From: Euryarchaeota archaeon UBA596
GTDB taxonomy: Archaea; Thermoplasmatota; Poseidoniia; Poseidoniales; Poseidoniaceae
NCBI GenBank assembly: GCA_002498205.1
Contig: DAGQ01000029.1
Location: forward strand, 1-7,488
Reading direction: 5' to 3'
DNA length: 7,488 bases
The notes below the pieces were generated by a model that had not been told where the DNA came from, ran no database searches, and saw only the letters and a list, made by a program, of their open reading frames with translations. Below, piece by piece: positions 6,840-7,488 of the stretch. The translations under genes and the position numbers were made by a program. Position 1 is the stretch's first letter. Each line of letters opens with the position of its first letter.

Positions 6840-6961
6840 TTGATGTACTGGCCACTATGCAGTCATTCAAATAGAAGTCGGTGATATTTTACTAAATTAT
6901 TTACCTTAGAGATATAACAAATATCCAAAAAGCATCATAAATGATAAATCTTGGGAGTACC
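6840..6961. promoter_or_regulatory. Divergent promoter region between tRNA-Val and pncC
   Basis: On the plus strand, GATATAA (6911-6917) is TATA-like and would place transcription near 6940. That gives either a leaderless message from the in-frame ATG at 6941 or a leader of about 22 bases to the ATG at 6962, which has GGGAG (6953-6957) four bases before it. On the minus strand, possible tRNA boxes are TAAAATAT (6884-6891, about 45-50 bases before the mature 5' end) or the weaker TCTATTTGAA further down; I cannot choose between them. No hairpin terminator or other gene is visible. Confidence 0.4.
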
Positions 6962-7488
6962 ATGGGAGATGACTTAATCACCCTTGCTTCTCGTTTGGAA
7001 AGAAGATTGCTAAAGGCGAAAGCAACAGTAAGTGCTGCTGAATCATGTACTGGAGGTTTACTTACCTCAACTCTAACAGATATTAGTGGTTCAAGTGCTT
7101 GTTTTAATCAATCTTGGATTACTTATTCTAATGAATCAAAAGTCATAGAATTAAATGTTAACCCAAATACATTAGCTGAACATGGAGCAGTAAGTGCAGA
7201 GGTCGCATTACAAATGGCCTTAGGTGCTAGGAAAAAATCTAATTCTGAGATTGCGATTTCAATTACAGGAATTGCAGGACCAAAATCTGACGATACGAGA
7301 AAAAAAGTTGGAGAAGTGTATATCGGTATTTCTTCTACTATGTATGAAGGTGCTAGTTCTAAAATTTTCTCAGGAGACAGGAAACAAAATAAATTAAATT
7401 TTGTTACTTTAGCATTAAGAAAAGCAATAGAAATTTGGGATAAGTACCATATTATTAAGAAAGATGAAGAAGAAAATATTGAAGAAGA
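6962..7488 (+). CDS. pncC: Stand-alone CinA C-terminal domain, NMN amidohydrolase (PncC) (3' end missing)
   Basis: The first 175 codons are present and the frame is open at the window edge. The protein is a CinA C-terminal domain without the N-terminal MoCF domain of bacterial CinA. Known members deamidate nicotinamide mononucleotide to nicotinate mononucleotide in NAD recycling. Motifs seen are AESCTGGLL (26-34), which carries the family's active-site residues, SGSSACF (42-48), ITYSNESK (53-60), HGAVSAEVA (74-82), SITGIAGP (100-107), VGEVYIGI (116-123) and SGDR further on. The loop after TGIAGP reads KSDDTRKK (108-115) where the family usually has a glycine pair and KP, a local departure close to the active site. 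A charged tail (KKDEEENIEE) follows the normal domain end, so the stop should lie just outside the window. An in-frame ATG at 6941 would add 7 residues; 6962 is favoured by the GGGAG upstream and by the homology start. Assignment to the family is firm. Confidence 0.92.
   Translation, partial: MGDDLITLASRLERRLLKAKATVSAAESCTGGLLTSTLTDISGSSACFNQSWITYSNESKVIELNVNPNTLAEHGAVSAEVALQMALGARKKSNSEIAISITGIAGPKSDDTRKKVGEVYIGISSTMYEGASSKIFSGDRKQNKLNFVTLALRKAIEIWDKYHIIKKDEEENIEE

Noticed and set aside
1..7488. CRISPR array, insertion sequence, toxin-antitoxin or other defence system
   Set aside because: I saw no direct repeat array, transposase or terminal repeats on either strand. The CPBP (Abi-family) protease alone is not evidence of phage defence.

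Overview
The window is AT-rich and densely packed with short intergenic gaps. It most likely comes from an archaeon, probably a planktonic low-GC euryarchaeon of the Marine Group II / Thermoplasmatota type. The best evidence is the tRNA-Val(UAC) gene. Its body has the archaeal plan (GGGCC acceptor, GTGGTCTAG start of the D arm, no encoded CCA) and not the bacterial TAGCTCAG plan. AT-rich TATA-like boxes about 25-45 bases upstream of several starts agree with this. The archaeal assignment is fairly firm; the lineage is an inference.

Layout from left to right: (1) 1-1194, minus, a partial gene for a membrane-anchored protein with a small beta-domain and a long acidic helical tail. (2) 1270-1962, plus, a CPBP-family (Rce1/Abi) intramembrane protease. 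(3) 1966-3345, minus, a class II (bacterial-type) CCA-adding tRNA nucleotidyltransferase. (4) 3433-3843, plus, a compact ParB/Srx-fold protein resembling archaeal free-serine kinase SerK. (5) 3845-5677, minus, an M61 glycyl-aminopeptidase-like metalloprotease with a C-terminal PDZ domain. (6) 5726-6757, minus, a divergent protein-L-isoaspartate methyltransferase-like protein with a long C-terminal extension. (7) 6766-6839, minus, tRNA-Val. (8) 6962 to the right edge, plus, a stand-alone CinA C-terminal domain (PncC, NMN amidohydrolase).

The strand alternates, giving three short divergent promoter regions (1195-1269, 3346-3432, 6840-6961) and two convergent pairs whose stop codons are only 1 and 3 bases apart. 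tRNA-Val, the methyltransferase-like gene and the M61 gene run in the same direction. The methyltransferase-like gene begins about 8 bases after the tRNA 3' end and probably shares its transcript. The M61 gene has its own promoter-like segment, which carries a 9-bp inverted repeat.

Most of the identified products are housekeeping or repair enzymes: tRNA 3'-end completion, NAD cycling, isoaspartate repair, peptide hydrolysis and serine/cysteine metabolism. I see no defence system, CRISPR array, mobile element or biosynthetic cluster. The points most worth checking are the bacterial-type CCA enzyme in an archaeal setting, the shortened SerK-like protein, the tRNA/mRNA junction and the unidentified coiled-coil membrane protein at the left edge.
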